Origin: Streptomyces albogriseolus
GTDB taxonomy: Bacteria; Actinomycetota; Actinomycetes; Streptomycetales; Streptomycetaceae
Direction of reading: 5' to 3'
Assembly: GCA_014650475.1 (NCBI GenBank)
Contig: BMVA01000003.1
Coordinates: forward strand, 496,001 to 560,000
DNA: 64,000 bases
Shown: positions 8,063 through 16,742 of the stretch, one piece after another
How the letters are laid out: the number at the start of each line of letters is the position of its first letter
How positions within the stretch are numbered: position 1 is the first letter of the stretch
Translations under genes and position numbers: made by a program
Notes under the pieces: model-generated
Told to the model about the DNA's origin: nothing
The model's input: only the letters and a program-made list of their open reading frames with translations
Database searches by the model: none

Positions 8063-9448
8063 ATGACGTCACCTCAGGAAGAACTGCTGCCCGGCACTCG
8101 GAGGGCGCTGCTGCACCGGATCGCCGCCGCGCAGCGGGAAGGGCGGGCGCCGTCACTCGTCGCGGCCGTGGTGCGGGGCGGGAAGACCGTGTGGAGCGGG
8201 GCCCGGACCTCGGTGGAGGGAGAGGTCCCGGACGGCGACGTCCAGTACCGCATCGGTTCGATCACCAAGACGTTCACCGCCGTCCTGGTGCTGCGGTTGC
8301 GGGACGAGGGCCTGCTCGACCTCGCCGACCCGCTGGAGAAGCACCTGCCGGGCACCGGCGTGGGCGAGGTGACCGTCGTCGACCTGCTCGCGCACCGCGC
8401 CGGACTGGCCGCCGAGACGCCCGGCCCCTGGTGGGAGCGGACCCCCGGCTCCCTGCGCCCCGAACTCGTCGATGTCCTGGGCGAGCGTCCCCTGGTGCAC
8501 CCGGTGGGCCGACGCTTCCACTACTCGAACCCCGGATACGCGCTCCTCGGCGCGCTGGTCGAGAAGGTGCGCGGGGCCCCGTGGGAGGACGTCCTGCGGC
8601 GGGAGGTGCTCGACCCTCTGGGACTGCACCGCACGACCGTGGGGCCCGTGGCGCCGCACGCGGGTGGCTGGGCCGTGCATCCGTGGGCCGACGTGATGCA
8701 GCCCGAGCCGCTGGAGAACCTGGGCGTGATGGCTCCCGCCGGGCAGCTGTGGTCCACCACCGACGACCTGGCCCGCTTCGCCGCCTTCCTGGCCGCGGGG
8801 GACGAGCGGGTGCTGAGCGCCGAGTCGGTGCGGGAGATGCGGACGCCGGCGGCACCGTCCGAGGCGGCGGACGTGGCCGACGGCTACGCGTACGGCCTGG
8901 GCCTGGAGCTGCGCCATCAGCACGGCAGGGCGCTCGTGGGCCACACCGGCTCGCTCCCGGGGTTCCTGGCCTGCCTGACGATGGGTCTCGCGGACGACGT
9001 CAGTGCGGTGGTCCTCGCCAACTGCACCTCCGGGCCCGCGCCGTTCACGGTCGCCGCGGACCTGGTGCGGATCGTCGCGGAGGCGGAACCGCGTATCCCG
9101 GCACCCTGGCGACCGCTCCGGGAGGCCAATTCCACGGTGCTCGACCTGGTGGGGCAGTGGTACTGGGGGACGTACGCCTTCGGACTGCGGCTGTCGGCCG
9201 ACGGGCTGCTCGCGCTGGAGCCGCTCTCCGGAAAGGGGCGGCGCTCACGCTTCCGTCCGGACGGTGACGGCGGCTGGGTGGGGCTCGAGGGCTACTACGC
9301 CGGGGAGGTGCTGAAGCCCGTACGGCGCTCGGACGGCACGGTCAGCCACCTCGACCTCGGCTCGTTCGTGTTCACCCGGCAGCCGTACGAGAAGGGCGCC
9401 CCGGTGCCCGGCGGCGTGGACGCGCAGGGATGGCGGGGCATCCCGTAG
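8063..9448 (+). CDS. Serine hydrolase, beta-lactamase class C / DD-peptidase family
   Basis: The 461-residue protein carries the serine penicillin-recognising motifs: SITK (Ser66-Lys69, in QYRIGSITKTFTAVL), YSN (154-156) and HTG (in LVGHTGSLPGF). These are the nucleophile, proton-shuttle and oxyanion-side motifs of class C beta-lactamase-like enzymes. About 100 extra C-terminal residues, mostly beta-like, resemble the lipocalin-like appendage of some members. No signal peptide is visible, so a cytoplasmic esterase or peptidase is more likely than a secreted beta-lactamase. Start ATG 8063 lacks a strong ribosome-binding site. Confidence 0.88.
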   Translation: MTSPQEELLPGTRRALLHRIAAAQREGRAPSLVAAVVRGGKTVWSGARTSVEGEVPDGDVQYRIGSITKTFTAVLVLRLRDEGLLDLADPLEKHLPGTGVGEVTVVDLLAHRAGLAAETPGPWWERTPGSLRPELVDVLGERPLVHPVGRRFHYSNPGYALLGALVEKVRGAPWEDVLRREVLDPLGLHRTTVGPVAPHAGGWAVHPWADVMQPEPLENLGVMAPAGQLWSTTDDLARFAAFLAAGDERVLSAESVREMRTPAAPSEAADVADGYAYGLGLELRHQHGRALVGHTGSLPGFLACLTMGLADDVSAVVLANCTSGPAPFTVAADLVRIVAEAEPRIPAPWRPLREANSTVLDLVGQWYWGTYAFGLRLSADGLLALEPLSGKGRRSRFRPDGDGGWVGLEGYYAGEVLKPVRRSDGTVSHLDLGSFVFTRQPYEKGAPVPGGVDAQGWRGIP

Positions 9449-9501
9449 CCGATGGCCCGAGGGCCCGACCGGGTCCGGTGAGCGGCCGTACGCATGCAGA
9501 A

Positions 9502-9535
9502 AAGCGGCCGTGTTTCACGTGAAACACGGCCGCTT
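9502..9535. terminator. 34-bp perfect palindrome containing parS, between convergent genes
   Basis: A flawless 34-bp inverted repeat has AAGCGGCCG arms flanking GTTTCACGTGAAAC. It lies between the convergent hydrolase (stop 9448) and GNAT (stop 9538) genes. As RNA it would fold into a 17-bp stem with almost no loop, so it could serve as a bidirectional terminator as well as a ParB site. Confidence 0.6.
9512..9525. other. parS: parS site, perfect match, nested in a longer palindrome
   Basis: GTTTCACGTGAAAC forms the exact centre of the 9502-9535 palindrome. Confidence 0.9.
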
Positions 9536-9537
9536 CG

Positions 9538-9990
9538 TCACAACGCAAGCTTGAAGCCCACGTGCGACGCCGTGAAGCCGAGCCGCTCGTAGAAGCGGTG
9601 GGCGTCGGTGCGGGTGTTGTCCGAGGTCAGCTGGACCAGTTGGCAGCCCTCGCGGCGAGAGGTGCCGATCGCCCACTCGATCAGCCTGCTGCCCAGCCCA
9701 CCGCCGCGTTCGTCCGCGTGGATGCGCACACCTTCGATGACCGACCGCGTGGCACCACGCCGGGACAGTCCCGGGATGATCGTGAGCTGGAGCGTCCCGA
9801 CGACCCGCCCTTCCCGGACGGCGACGACAAGGTGCTGGTGGGGGTCGGCGCGCAGCCGCTCCATCGCGGTCAGATAGGGCGCGAGATCGTCCGGCGACTC
9901 GCGCTGCGCCCCCAGCGTGTCGTCCGCCAGCATCGCGACGATCGCCGGGATGTCATCGATGGTCGCGGGCCGTATCGCAAGATCTCCCAT
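9538..9990 (-). CDS. GNAT-family N-acetyltransferase
   Basis: The 150-residue protein is a single GNAT domain: beta-strand IRPATIDDIPAIVAMLADD, then VGTLQLTIIPGLSRRGATRSVIEGVRIHADERGGGLGSRLIEWAI with the acetyl-CoA pyrophosphate loop (E-R-G-G-G-L-G), and the final NTRTDAHRFYERLGF signature. The acceptor is unknown. It starts 9 bp after the MarR gene on the same strand, so the two are probably one operon and the enzyme may be under MarR control. Confidence 0.88.
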   Translation of the reverse strand: MGDLAIRPATIDDIPAIVAMLADDTLGAQRESPDDLAPYLTAMERLRADPHQHLVVAVREGRVVGTLQLTIIPGLSRRGATRSVIEGVRIHADERGGGLGSRLIEWAIGTSRREGCQLVQLTSDNTRTDAHRFYERLGFTASHVGFKLAL

Positions 9991-9999
9991 GCCGGCACC

Positions 10000-10464
10000 C
10001 TATGCGGGCATCGGCGCCTTCAGTGTCTCCACGACGCGGACCAGAGGGGCGAGGTCGGGGTTCTTCGCCGCCTCGTCGAGCGCCTCGCGCAGCGCGGTGT
10101 CGTTGGTGGGCCGCGCCTCTTCCAGCAGCTTGAGGCCGGCCTCGGTGACGTCGGTGTAGATGCCGCGCCGGTCGGTGGGGCAGAGGTACCGCTCCAGCAG
10201 ACCGCGGTCCTCGAGCCGGGTGACCAGCCGGGTGGTGGCGCTCTGACTGAGCACGACCGCGTCGGCGACCTGCTTCATCTGCAGATGGCCCCCCTCGCCG
10301 GCGTGCTGCCGGCTCAACACGTCGAGCAGGGAGTACTCCCGCACGCTCAGATCGTGCCGGGCCTGCAGGACGCGCTCGATGTGGGTCTCGATCCTCCCGT
10401 GCAGCAGCGAGAGAGCGCACCAGCCCTGGGCGAGGGCGGTGAGTGCGGGATCCGTGGCTGTCAT
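10000..10464 (-). CDS. MarR-family transcriptional regulator
   Basis: The 154-residue protein has the winged-helix MarR core (LSVREYSLLDVLSRQHAGEGGHLQMKQVADAVVLSQSATTRLVTRLEDRGLLER) with the wing DRRGIYTDVTEAGL. Start ATG 10464 is preceded by GGAGG; an open frame extends upstream but without such a signal. It is divergent from an MFS efflux gene, a classic MarR arrangement in which the repressor controls both itself and the pump in response to a small molecule. The effector is unknown. Confidence 0.92.
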   Translation of the reverse strand: MTATDPALTALAQGWCALSLLHGRIETHIERVLQARHDLSVREYSLLDVLSRQHAGEGGHLQMKQVADAVVLSQSATTRLVTRLEDRGLLERYLCPTDRRGIYTDVTEAGLKLLEEARPTNDTALREALDEAAKNPDLAPLVRVVETLKAPMPA

Positions 10465-10605
10465 GGGGCGATTCCTCCGTCCAGCAGCGTCTGACACCAG
10501 GGTAGAGCACAGATGAAATATCCCGCGCTTGCAAGTAACCCGCGTGTGCAACTATTGTCGGGTCTTGCTAAGCGCTCCTGCAATCTCTGGAAGGTCTGTG
10601 TCCTC
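10465..10605. promoter_or_regulatory. MarR/MFS divergent control region
   Basis: This is a 141-bp intergenic region. TTGCA...TGCAA half-sites frame about 23 bp at roughly 10538-10560 (TTGCAAGTAACCC followed by TGTGCAACTATTG). That is a plausible MarR operator overlapping promoters for both genes. No exact symmetry centre could be fixed. Confidence 0.4.
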
Positions 10606-11814
10606 ATGCCTCTCGCGCTTCTGGCCCTCGCGATCGGGGCCTTCGGGATCGGCACCACCGAGTTCGTGATCATGGGTTTGCTGCCCGAGGTCGCCGGCGA
10701 CTTCGGTGTCTCCATCCCCACCGCCGGTTATCTGGTGACCGGCTACGCCCTGGGTGTCATGTTCGGCGCCCCCCTGATGACCGTGCTCGGCACCAAGATC
10801 TCCCGCAAGCGCATGCTGATGCTGCTGATGGGCCTCTTCGTCGTCGGGAACCTGCTCTCGGCGCTGGCCCCCGCCTTCGGCCTCATGCTGGCCGGGCGGG
10901 TGGTCGCCTCCCTCGCCCACGGCGCCTTCTTCGGCATCGGCTCCGTGGTCGCCGCCGACCTGGTGGCGCCGGACAAGCGGGCCGGCGCCATTTCCCTGAT
11001 GTTCACCGGCCTCACCGTCGCCAACGTCGTCGGCGTGCCGCTGGGCACCCTGGTCGGCCAGTCCCTCGGCTGGCGCGTCACCTTCGGCATCGTCGCCGTG
11101 CTCGGCGTGATCGGTCTGCTGGGCGTCGCCAGGCTGGTGCCCGACATGCCGGGGCCCCAGGGCGTCAGGCTGCGCCACGAGCTGGCCGCCCTGAAGAACG
11201 TGCAGGTCCTGCTCGCCATGGCGATGACCGTGCTCGGTTTCGGCGGCGTCTTCGCGGCGATCACCTACATCGCACCGATGATGACGCACGTCGCGGGATT
11301 CGCCGACGGCTCCGTCACCTGGCTGCTGGTGCTGTTCGGCCTCGGCATGGTCGGCGGCAACCTCGTCGGCGGCAAGTACGCCGACCGCGCCCTGATGCCC
11401 CTGCTGTACGTGGCCCTCGGGGCCCTCGCCGTCGTCCTGGCGCTGTTCACCCTGACGGCCCACCACAAGATCGCCGCGGCCGTCACCATCACGCTCGTCG
11501 GCGCCCTCGGCTTCGCCACCGTCCCCCCGCTGCAGAAGCGGGTCCTGGACCACGCGCACGGCGCTCCCACCCTGGCCTCGGCCCTCAACATCGGCGCCTT
11601 CAACCTGGGCAACGCACTGTCCGCCTGGCTGGGCGGGCTCGTGATCGCCGCCGGGCTCGGCTACACCGCCCCCAACTGGGTCGGCGCCGTCCTCGCCGCG
11701 GCCGCCCTGGCGCTCGCCGTCCTCTCGGCCGGCCTGGAGCGCCGCGAGCGGGCGGCCGGTACGCCGGCCGCCGGCACGGTCCCCGCGGAGCGGCCGACCG
11801 TCGCCACGCACTGA
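10606..11814 (+). CDS. MFS transporter, AraJ-type (arabinose/drug efflux-like)
   Basis: The 402-residue product has about 12 membrane segments and opens MPLALLALAIGAFGIGTTEFVIMGLLPEVAGDFGVSIPTAG, the hallmark of the AraJ/YdhP-type DHA1 subgroup. The MFS loop 2-3 motif is present as GTKISRKRMLM. ATG 10606 has GGAAGG 12 bases upstream. Divergent from MarR, so probably an inducible efflux pump; the substrate is unknown. Confidence 0.92.
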   Translation: MPLALLALAIGAFGIGTTEFVIMGLLPEVAGDFGVSIPTAGYLVTGYALGVMFGAPLMTVLGTKISRKRMLMLLMGLFVVGNLLSALAPAFGLMLAGRVVASLAHGAFFGIGSVVAADLVAPDKRAGAISLMFTGLTVANVVGVPLGTLVGQSLGWRVTFGIVAVLGVIGLLGVARLVPDMPGPQGVRLRHELAALKNVQVLLAMAMTVLGFGGVFAAITYIAPMMTHVAGFADGSVTWLLVLFGLGMVGGNLVGGKYADRALMPLLYVALGALAVVLALFTLTAHHKIAAAVTITLVGALGFATVPPLQKRVLDHAHGAPTLASALNIGAFNLGNALSAWLGGLVIAAGLGYTAPNWVGAVLAAAALALAVLSAGLERRERAAGTPAAGTVPAERPTVATH

Positions 11815-11917
11815 CCGCGGTACCTCAGGGCGCGGGGCCAGGGCCGTCCCCGCGCCTACCGACCCCCCTCCCGTCCCTCACGACGGACACCGCACGCACC
11901 GCAAGGAGAACCACCTC

Positions 11918-12337
11918 ATGACCACCACCGCCGTCGCCCCGCTGACCACCGCGGACGCCGAAGCCCTCGTCGCCGCCGCGGTCGAGGCCGCCGAGAAGGC
12001 CGGTGTCACCGTCAGCGTCACCGTCCTCGACGCGGGCGGGCAGCTGCTCGCCTTCCGCCGGGACGACCGGGCCGTGCTGATCTCGGGCGAGACCAGCACG
12101 CGCAAGGCCTACACCGCGCTCCAGCTGGACACGCCCACGGCCGACCTGGTGGACGCCGTGCAGCCCGGCGGTCTCTTCCACACCCTGCCCACCGCCCTCG
12201 ACCGGCCGCTGCTCTTCATCGCCGGCGGCGTGCCCGTACGGCGTGACGGCCGGCTGATCGGCGCCGTCGGCGTCGGTGGCGGCGCCCCGGAGCAGGACCA
12301 CGGCTTCGCCGTCGCCGCCGTGGAGTCCCTCGTCTGA
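11918..12337 (+). CDS. HbpS/GlcG-like haem-binding family protein (DUF336)
   Basis: The 139-residue protein matches the GlcG/HbpS family: N-terminal helix ADAEALVAAAVEAAEKAG, then VTVSVTVLDAGGQLLAFRRDD, AVLISGETSTRKAYTA, and GGVPVRRDGRLIGAVGVGGGAPEQDHGFA. Family members bind haem or act as sensor partners; HbpS of Streptomyces is exported, whereas this protein has no clear signal peptide, so it is likely cytoplasmic. The ribosome-binding site AAGGAG precedes ATG 11918. It follows the MFS gene by 103 bp and could be co-transcribed. Function not established. Confidence 0.85.
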   Translation: MTTTAVAPLTTADAEALVAAAVEAAEKAGVTVSVTVLDAGGQLLAFRRDDRAVLISGETSTRKAYTALQLDTPTADLVDAVQPGGLFHTLPTALDRPLLFIAGGVPVRRDGRLIGAVGVGGGAPEQDHGFAVAAVESLV

Positions 12338-12398
12338 CGACGGACGGGCGCGCCGCACCCCGTACGACGCACAACACGCTCGCACGACGCACCGCACA

Positions 12399-12436
12399 GC
12401 GACGCCGGTCCCGCAAGCACGCGGGACCGGCGTCGC
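12399..12436. terminator. Strong bidirectional terminator
   Basis: A perfect 16-bp stem (GCGACGCCGGTCCCGC and its complement) with loop AAGCAC lies between the convergent HbpS-like gene and the two-domain acetyltransferase gene. Confidence 0.85.
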
Positions 12437-12451
12437 CGTCTGCGCACACCG

Positions 12452-13387
12452 TCAGGCGGCCGCCACCGTGACCGGGGCGAACCGCCGGCTCCAGTCCCCC
12501 GGCAGGTCCGTGATCCCGTGCGTCATGACGGCGTTGAACGCGACCGGGGCGAGGCCGTGCTCCTTCACCCAGTCCAGCAGCTCGTGGTGCCGGACGTCGA
12601 TGTCGGTGCGCAGCGGCCGGTTGGTGTGGGCGGCCAGTGAGGCGATGAGCGCCTGGGCGGTCGCGGTGTCCCGGGCGATCAGCGGACCCACGACATGGGT
12701 GTCCATGTTGGGCCAGGCGGCGGCGTAGCCGATGATCCGTCCGTCCTCCTCGGCCACCCGCAGCTGGTCCGCGAAGGCGGGCAGGCGGGTCACGATGTGG
12801 GTCCGGTCCGTGCCGAACACCTCCTCGTCGAGCCGCAGGATCGCGGGGAGGTCGTCGGCCGTGGCCGTGCGGGTCAGGATGTCCGGCCGCCTGGACGGGA
12901 CGAAGTGGCCGCGCACCATCTCGGCCTGCCCGGTCACCTTGAAACCGAGCTCCTCGTAGAGAGGCCGGCCCAGGGGTGTGGCGTGCAGGGTGAGGGGAGT
13001 GGTGCCCGCCTCCTCGACGACGTGACGCATCAGCCGGCGTCCGAGGCCCTGACGGGAGTGGCGCTCCGCGACGAGCACCATGCCCACGGCCGCCAGGGAG
13101 GGCCGCTCGCGGGGCCCGTACTCGGTGACGACGCAGGCGGCCGCCAGACCGCCGTCGGGTGCTTCGACGCCATGGCCGCGTCCGGCCGCGAGAAGGAGTC
13201 CCCACTTGTGCTCCTCCCGGGGCCACCCCCGGTCCTCGGACAGGTCGGCGCAGGCGGTGAGATCGCGGAGCGTCAGACGGCGGATGGGCAGGGAGTCGAG
13301 AGAAGGTGTCGGCACGCAGGTCAGGCTGTCCGACCGGAGCCTTCGGCGTCCACCTGTTTCCGCAGATGTGTACGTGCTTTTGGCCAT
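12452..13387 (-). CDS. Tandem GNAT-domain acetyltransferase
   Basis: This product of about 311 residues contains two acetyltransferase-like halves. The first has the acetyl-CoA signature (VGMVLVAERHSRQGLGRRLMRHVVEEAG...LYEELGFKVTG). The second (ILTRTATADDLPAILRLDEEVFGTDR...GRIIGYAAAWPN) is more diverged, ending in an SCP2/Eis-like fold remnant or GNAT half. Such double-GNAT proteins are common in Streptomyces; one half is usually catalytic. Start choice is weak: ATG 13387 (MAKSTYTS) lies just after the NUDIX stop, but an in-frame GTG about 70 bases on, before PTPSLDSLPIRRLTL, would give a protein that begins with the domain. Confidence 0.8.
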   Translation of the reverse strand: MAKSTYTSAETGGRRRLRSDSLTCVPTPSLDSLPIRRLTLRDLTACADLSEDRGWPREEHKWGLLLAAGRGHGVEAPDGGLAAACVVTEYGPRERPSLAAVGMVLVAERHSRQGLGRRLMRHVVEEAGTTPLTLHATPLGRPLYEELGFKVTGQAEMVRGHFVPSRRPDILTRTATADDLPAILRLDEEVFGTDRTHIVTRLPAFADQLRVAEEDGRIIGYAAAWPNMDTHVVGPLIARDTATAQALIASLAAHTNRPLRTDIDVRHHELLDWVKEHGLAPVAFNAVMTHGITDLPGDWSRRFAPVTVAAA

Positions 13388-13403
13388 CCCGTCCAGGCCG
13401 GGA

Positions 13404-13886
13404 TCAGCCCAGGTCGGAGGCGTGCAGCGCACGCACGCCCTCGATGTTGCCGTCGAGGTAGTGCCGCAGGGACAGCGGTACGAGGTGGACGGAGGCGATG
13501 CCGACCCGGGTGAAGGGCACGCGCACGATCTCGTACTCCCCGGCGGGCTCCTCGACCTCCGGGCCGTGGCGCAGGGAGGGGTCCATGGACTCCAGTCGGC
13601 AGACGAAGAAGTGCTGCACCTTCACGCCGGTCGAGCCCTCGTCCTCGCCGATGTGCTCCACCGTGTCCACGAAACACGGCACCACGTCGGTGATCTTGGC
13701 GCCGAGCTCCTCGTACACCTCGCGGTGCAGGGCGTGGACGACGGTCGCGTCCTCCGGCTCGACTCCGCCGCCGGGGGTGACCCAGTAGGGGTCCACGCCG
13801 GGTTTGGTGCGCTTGATCAGGATCAGATGATCGCCGTCCAGCAGAACGGCTCGGGCGGTGCGCTTGACCACGGGTCGGACGGTCAT
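13404..13886 (-). CDS. NUDIX hydrolase
   Basis: The 160-residue protein contains the NUDIX box GGGVEPEDATVVHALHREVYEELG, matching Gx5Ex7REUXEEXGU, so it should hydrolyse a nucleoside diphosphate linked to another moiety using Mg2+. The substrate is not deducible; the short ARAVLLDGDHLILIKRTKPG start is common among housecleaning NUDIX enzymes. It lies just upstream of the double-GNAT gene on the same strand and may be co-transcribed. A parS-like site lies 22 bp upstream of the start. Confidence 0.92.
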   Translation of the reverse strand: MTVRPVVKRTARAVLLDGDHLILIKRTKPGVDPYWVTPGGGVEPEDATVVHALHREVYEELGAKITDVVPCFVDTVEHIGEDEGSTGVKVQHFFVCRLESMDPSLRHGPEVEEPAGEYEIVRVPFTRVGIASVHLVPLSLRHYLDGNIEGVRALHASDLG

Positions 13887-13907
13887 GGGGGAAATGTGGC
13901 CCAGCTG

Positions 13908-13921
13908 GTTCCACGTGAAAC
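13908..13921. other. parS: parS-like site, one mismatch
   Basis: GTTCCACGTGAAAC differs from consensus at one base (T4 to C) and lies between the LysR stop and the NUDIX start. The same variant occurs at 21194. Confidence 0.65.
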
Positions 13922-13976
13922 ATCGCCGGAACGCCCTTGCTCCGGCCGCCGGGACCCCGGGCCGCCGACACCCCCG

Positions 13977-14891
13977 TCAGCACCAGTCGGCGGCCGCCCG
14001 TTCCAGCCACTCATGGGCCCGTGCGATGTGCGGCATCGCCAGGGTGCCGGTGCGGACGGCCAGGAAGTAGGTGCGCAGCGGAGGCACCGTGGGGTGGTGC
14101 AGGGCCACCACCTCACCGCGTTCCAGCGCATCCGCGCAGAGGTAGCGCGGCAGCACGGCGAGGCCCGCCCCGGCGGTGGCGCACGCCAGCACGGCGCGCA
14201 GGTCCGGGACGATCACCGTGCCCGGACGGACCGGACGTGAGTCGAACACGGAGGCCCAGTAGCGGGCGACGAAGGGGAGCGACTCGTGCACCTCCAGGAC
14301 CGGGACCCGCTCGAGGGCGGCCGGGCCGGTCCGGGGCAGCGTCCCGGTGCCGATCCGCTCGGCCCAGTGCGGGGCGGCGACCAGGATGTGCTCCTCGTCG
14401 CAGAGCGCGGTCGCCGAGAGCAGCGCGCCGCGTGGCCGGACGGTGCTGATGGCCAGGTCGTGGTGGCCGGCGGAAAGCCCTTCGAGGACCTCGTCGGCGG
14501 TGCCGAAGGAGGCGCGGAGCGCGAAGCCCTGACCATCCTCGCCGGCCGGCTCCGTGAGCGCGGGCAGCACCCGCTCGGCGGTGAACTCGGGGGGCCCGGC
14601 GAGATGCAGGGTGCGTAACGAGGAGTCCTCCTCCAGTCCGGACTCGGCTATCTCCACCAGCGCGTCCAGGTGGGGCGCCGCCTTGTGGGCGAGCTCGTCG
14701 CCGATCGTCGTCGGCGTCACCCCCCGCGCCTGCCGCAGGAACAAGGGCCGCCCGATCTGTCGCTCCAGGGTTCTGATCTGCGAGGTGACCGCCGGCTGCG
14801 AGAGGCCCAGCAAGGCGGCCGCGCGCGTGAAGGACCCGGCCCGGTGCACGGTCACGAAGGTCCGCAGCAAGGCCAGATCCACGGCACGCAC
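13977..14891 (-). CDS. LysR-family transcriptional regulator
   Basis: The 304-residue protein is a typical LTTR. The N-terminal winged helix (VDLALLRTFVTVHRAGSFTRAAALLGLSQPAVTSQIRTLERQIGRPLF) is followed by a periplasmic-binding-protein-like effector domain from about residue 90. GTG 14891 has GAGAGAGGG upstream. LTTRs usually act on a divergent neighbour, but the next gene upstream runs on the same strand, so the target is not obvious. RNA polymerase -10-like TATAGT (complement of 14933-14938) lies about 40 bp before the start. Confidence 0.93.
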   Translation of the reverse strand: MRAVDLALLRTFVTVHRAGSFTRAAALLGLSQPAVTSQIRTLERQIGRPLFLRQARGVTPTTIGDELAHKAAPHLDALVEIAESGLEEDSSLRTLHLAGPPEFTAERVLPALTEPAGEDGQGFALRASFGTADEVLEGLSAGHHDLAISTVRPRGALLSATALCDEEHILVAAPHWAERIGTGTLPRTGPAALERVPVLEVHESLPFVARYWASVFDSRPVRPGTVIVPDLRAVLACATAGAGLAVLPRYLCADALERGEVVALHHPTVPPLRTYFLAVRTGTLAMPHIARAHEWLERAAADWC

Positions 14892-15027
14892 CCCTCTCTC
14901 GTCGCCCCGCCGGGGACCGGACGGGTCCCACTATAAATTTGTCGATAGGTCGCTGCCGCTCCTGTGATTGGACACTGACAGTAAGTCAACTAGCCTGAGT
15001 CGCGCGGTTCTTCGCACGCAGAACCGA

Positions 15028-15066
15028 GGACGGTCCGAGCCACGAGGGGGGAGGCTCGGACCGTCC
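15028..15066 (-). terminator. Terminator after the ptpA/PLP-enzyme operon
   Basis: A perfect 14-bp stem (GGACGGTCCGAGCC / GGCTCGGACCGTCC) with an 11-nt loop lies 31 bp past the stop of the 15098-16249 gene. It insulates LysR from the upstream operon. Confidence 0.85.
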
Positions 15067-15097
15067 GCAGAGGTGTCGTCCGTGCAATGTCCGCAGG

Positions 15098-16249
15098 TCA
15101 GTCCGCGGTCACGTCCAGCGCCCGCAGCACGTCAGCGATCAGGTCCTCCGGGTCCTCGGCGCCCACCGAGAAACGGACGAAGCCCTCCGGCACCGCGTCC
15201 CCGCCCCAGCGGCCGCGCCGCTCCGCCGTGGACCGCACGCCGCCGAAGCTCGTCGCGTCGTCCACGAGCCGCAGGGCATCGAGGAAGCGGTCCGCCCGCT
15301 CGCGGGTCGGCAGCGTGAAGGACACCACGCACCCGTAGCGGCGCATCTGCTGCGAAGCGATCTTGTGCGACGGGTCGTCGGGGAGCCCCGGATAGCGCAG
15401 ACCCGTGACCTCCGGCCGCTCACGCAGCGCCTCGGCGAGCCGTAGCGCGGTCGCGTTCTGCCGCTCCACCCGCAGCTGCAGTGTGGCGATCGACCGGTGC
15501 GCGAGCCACGCCTCCATCGGCCCCGGGATCGCGCCGACGATCTTGCGCCAGCGCCGGACCGCGGCCATCGCCTCGGCGTCGCGGCCGCTGACGTATCCGA
15601 GGAGCACGTCACCGTGGCCGGTCAATTGCTTGGTGCCGCTGGCCACCGCGAAGTCCGCGCCGAGCTCCAGCGGGCGCTGGCCCAGCGGCGTGGCCAGGGT
15701 GTTGTCGACGGCGACCAGGGCGCCCTGCGCATGGGCCGCGTCGGCGAGCCGCCGCACGTCGCACACGTCGAGACCGGGGTTCGAGGGCGTCTCGATCCAC
15801 AGCAGCTTCGCGCCGTCCAGCACCTCCAGCTGGGCGTCGCCGCCGGTCGGCGCGGTGCGCACCTCGATGCCGTACGCCTCCAGCTGGGCGCGCGCCAGCG
15901 GCAGCGCCTGGTAGCCGTCGTCGGGCAGGACGACCGCGTCCCCCGCGCGGAGCTGGGAGAACAGCACCGCGGAGATGGCGGCCATGCCCGAGGCGAACAC
16001 CAGCGTCTCGGCGTCGTCCCGCCCCGGGGCCTCCAGCTCGCCGACGGCCCGCTCCAGCAGGGTCCACGTCGGGTTCTCGTCCCGGCCGTAGGTGTAGGGG
16101 CCGGTGGGGTCGCCCGGCAGATGGAAGTGGGCCGCGAACACCGGCCCGGGCAGGGTCGGCTCGTGCTTCACCGGCTCGGGCAGCCCGGCCCGCACCGCTC
16201 GGGTGCCGTCGCCCGGCCCGCCGACCGTGCCTCTCGTCGTGTCGCTCAT
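15098..16249 (-). CDS. Cystathionine gamma-lyase/synthase-type PLP enzyme
   Basis: The 383-residue protein belongs to the Cys/Met-metabolism PLP family. Visible features are YTYGRDENPTWTLLERAVGELE, FASGMAAISAVLFSQLRAGD (cofactor phosphate), IETPSNPGLDVCD (cofactor ring Asp) and SGTKQLTGHGDVLLG, whose lysine should bind PLP. It could be a cystathionine gamma-lyase, gamma-synthase or related gamma-elimination enzyme; the sequence alone does not decide. Its ATG overlaps the ptpA stop by four bases (ATGA), so translation is coupled to the phosphatase gene. The ribosome-binding site GGAAGG lies inside the ptpA end. Confidence 0.9.
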   Translation of the reverse strand: MSDTTRGTVGGPGDGTRAVRAGLPEPVKHEPTLPGPVFAAHFHLPGDPTGPYTYGRDENPTWTLLERAVGELEAPGRDDAETLVFASGMAAISAVLFSQLRAGDAVVLPDDGYQALPLARAQLEAYGIEVRTAPTGGDAQLEVLDGAKLLWIETPSNPGLDVCDVRRLADAAHAQGALVAVDNTLATPLGQRPLELGADFAVASGTKQLTGHGDVLLGYVSGRDAEAMAAVRRWRKIVGAIPGPMEAWLAHRSIATLQLRVERQNATALRLAEALRERPEVTGLRYPGLPDDPSHKIASQQMRRYGCVVSFTLPTRERADRFLDALRLVDDATSFGGVRSTAERRGRWGGDAVPEGFVRFSVGAEDPEDLIADVLRALDVTAD

Positions 16250-16737
16250 GCCGCCCGTCCTTCCACCTGCTCACGTACCGCGGCGAGCAGTCCGTGGCTC
16301 GCCGCCTCCACCATCTCAAGACACGCGTCGAAACCCTCGGGACCCCCGTAGTACGGGTCGGGCACGTCGAGGTCGTCACCGGCCGCCGGGTCGTACGACA
16401 GCAGCAGCCGCACCTTCTCCGCGTCCCGCTCCGTGGGGGCGAGGCGGCGCAGCGCCCTGAGGTGACCGGCGTCCAGGGCGACGACGAGATCGAGCCGGCT
16501 GAACCAGGACGGGTCGAACTGCCGGGCCGTGTGCTCGGCGTCGTAGCCGTTCTCCCGCAGCACGGCGACGGTACGGGGGTCCGCGCCCTCGCCTTCGTGC
16601 CAGCCGCCGGTGCCGGCGCTGTCGACCTCGACCAGGTCCTCCAGTCCGGCCTCGGCCACGCGTGCGCGGAAGACGAACTCGGCCATCGGGGAGCGGCAGA
16701 TGTTGCCGGTGCAGACGAAGCAGACGCGGTAGGTCAT
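16246..16737 (-). CDS. ptpA: Low-molecular-weight protein tyrosine phosphatase
   Basis: The 163-residue protein has the LMW-PTP P-loop VCTGNICRSP with catalytic Cys9 and Arg15 (CX5R) and the general-acid segment VPDPYYGG. It removes phosphate from tyrosyl residues; S. coelicolor PtpA influences antibiotic production, which is literature knowledge. ATG 16737 lies 6 bp after the stop of the upstream membrane-protein gene, and its stop overlaps the next start, so three genes form one transcription unit: membrane protein, ptpA, PLP enzyme. Confidence 0.93.
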   Translation of the reverse strand: MTYRVCFVCTGNICRSPMAEFVFRARVAEAGLEDLVEVDSAGTGGWHEGEGADPRTVAVLRENGYDAEHTARQFDPSWFSRLDLVVALDAGHLRALRRLAPTERDAEKVRLLLSYDPAAGDDLDVPDPYYGGPEGFDACLEMVEAASHGLLAAVREQVEGRAA

Positions 16738-16742
16738 GGTGG

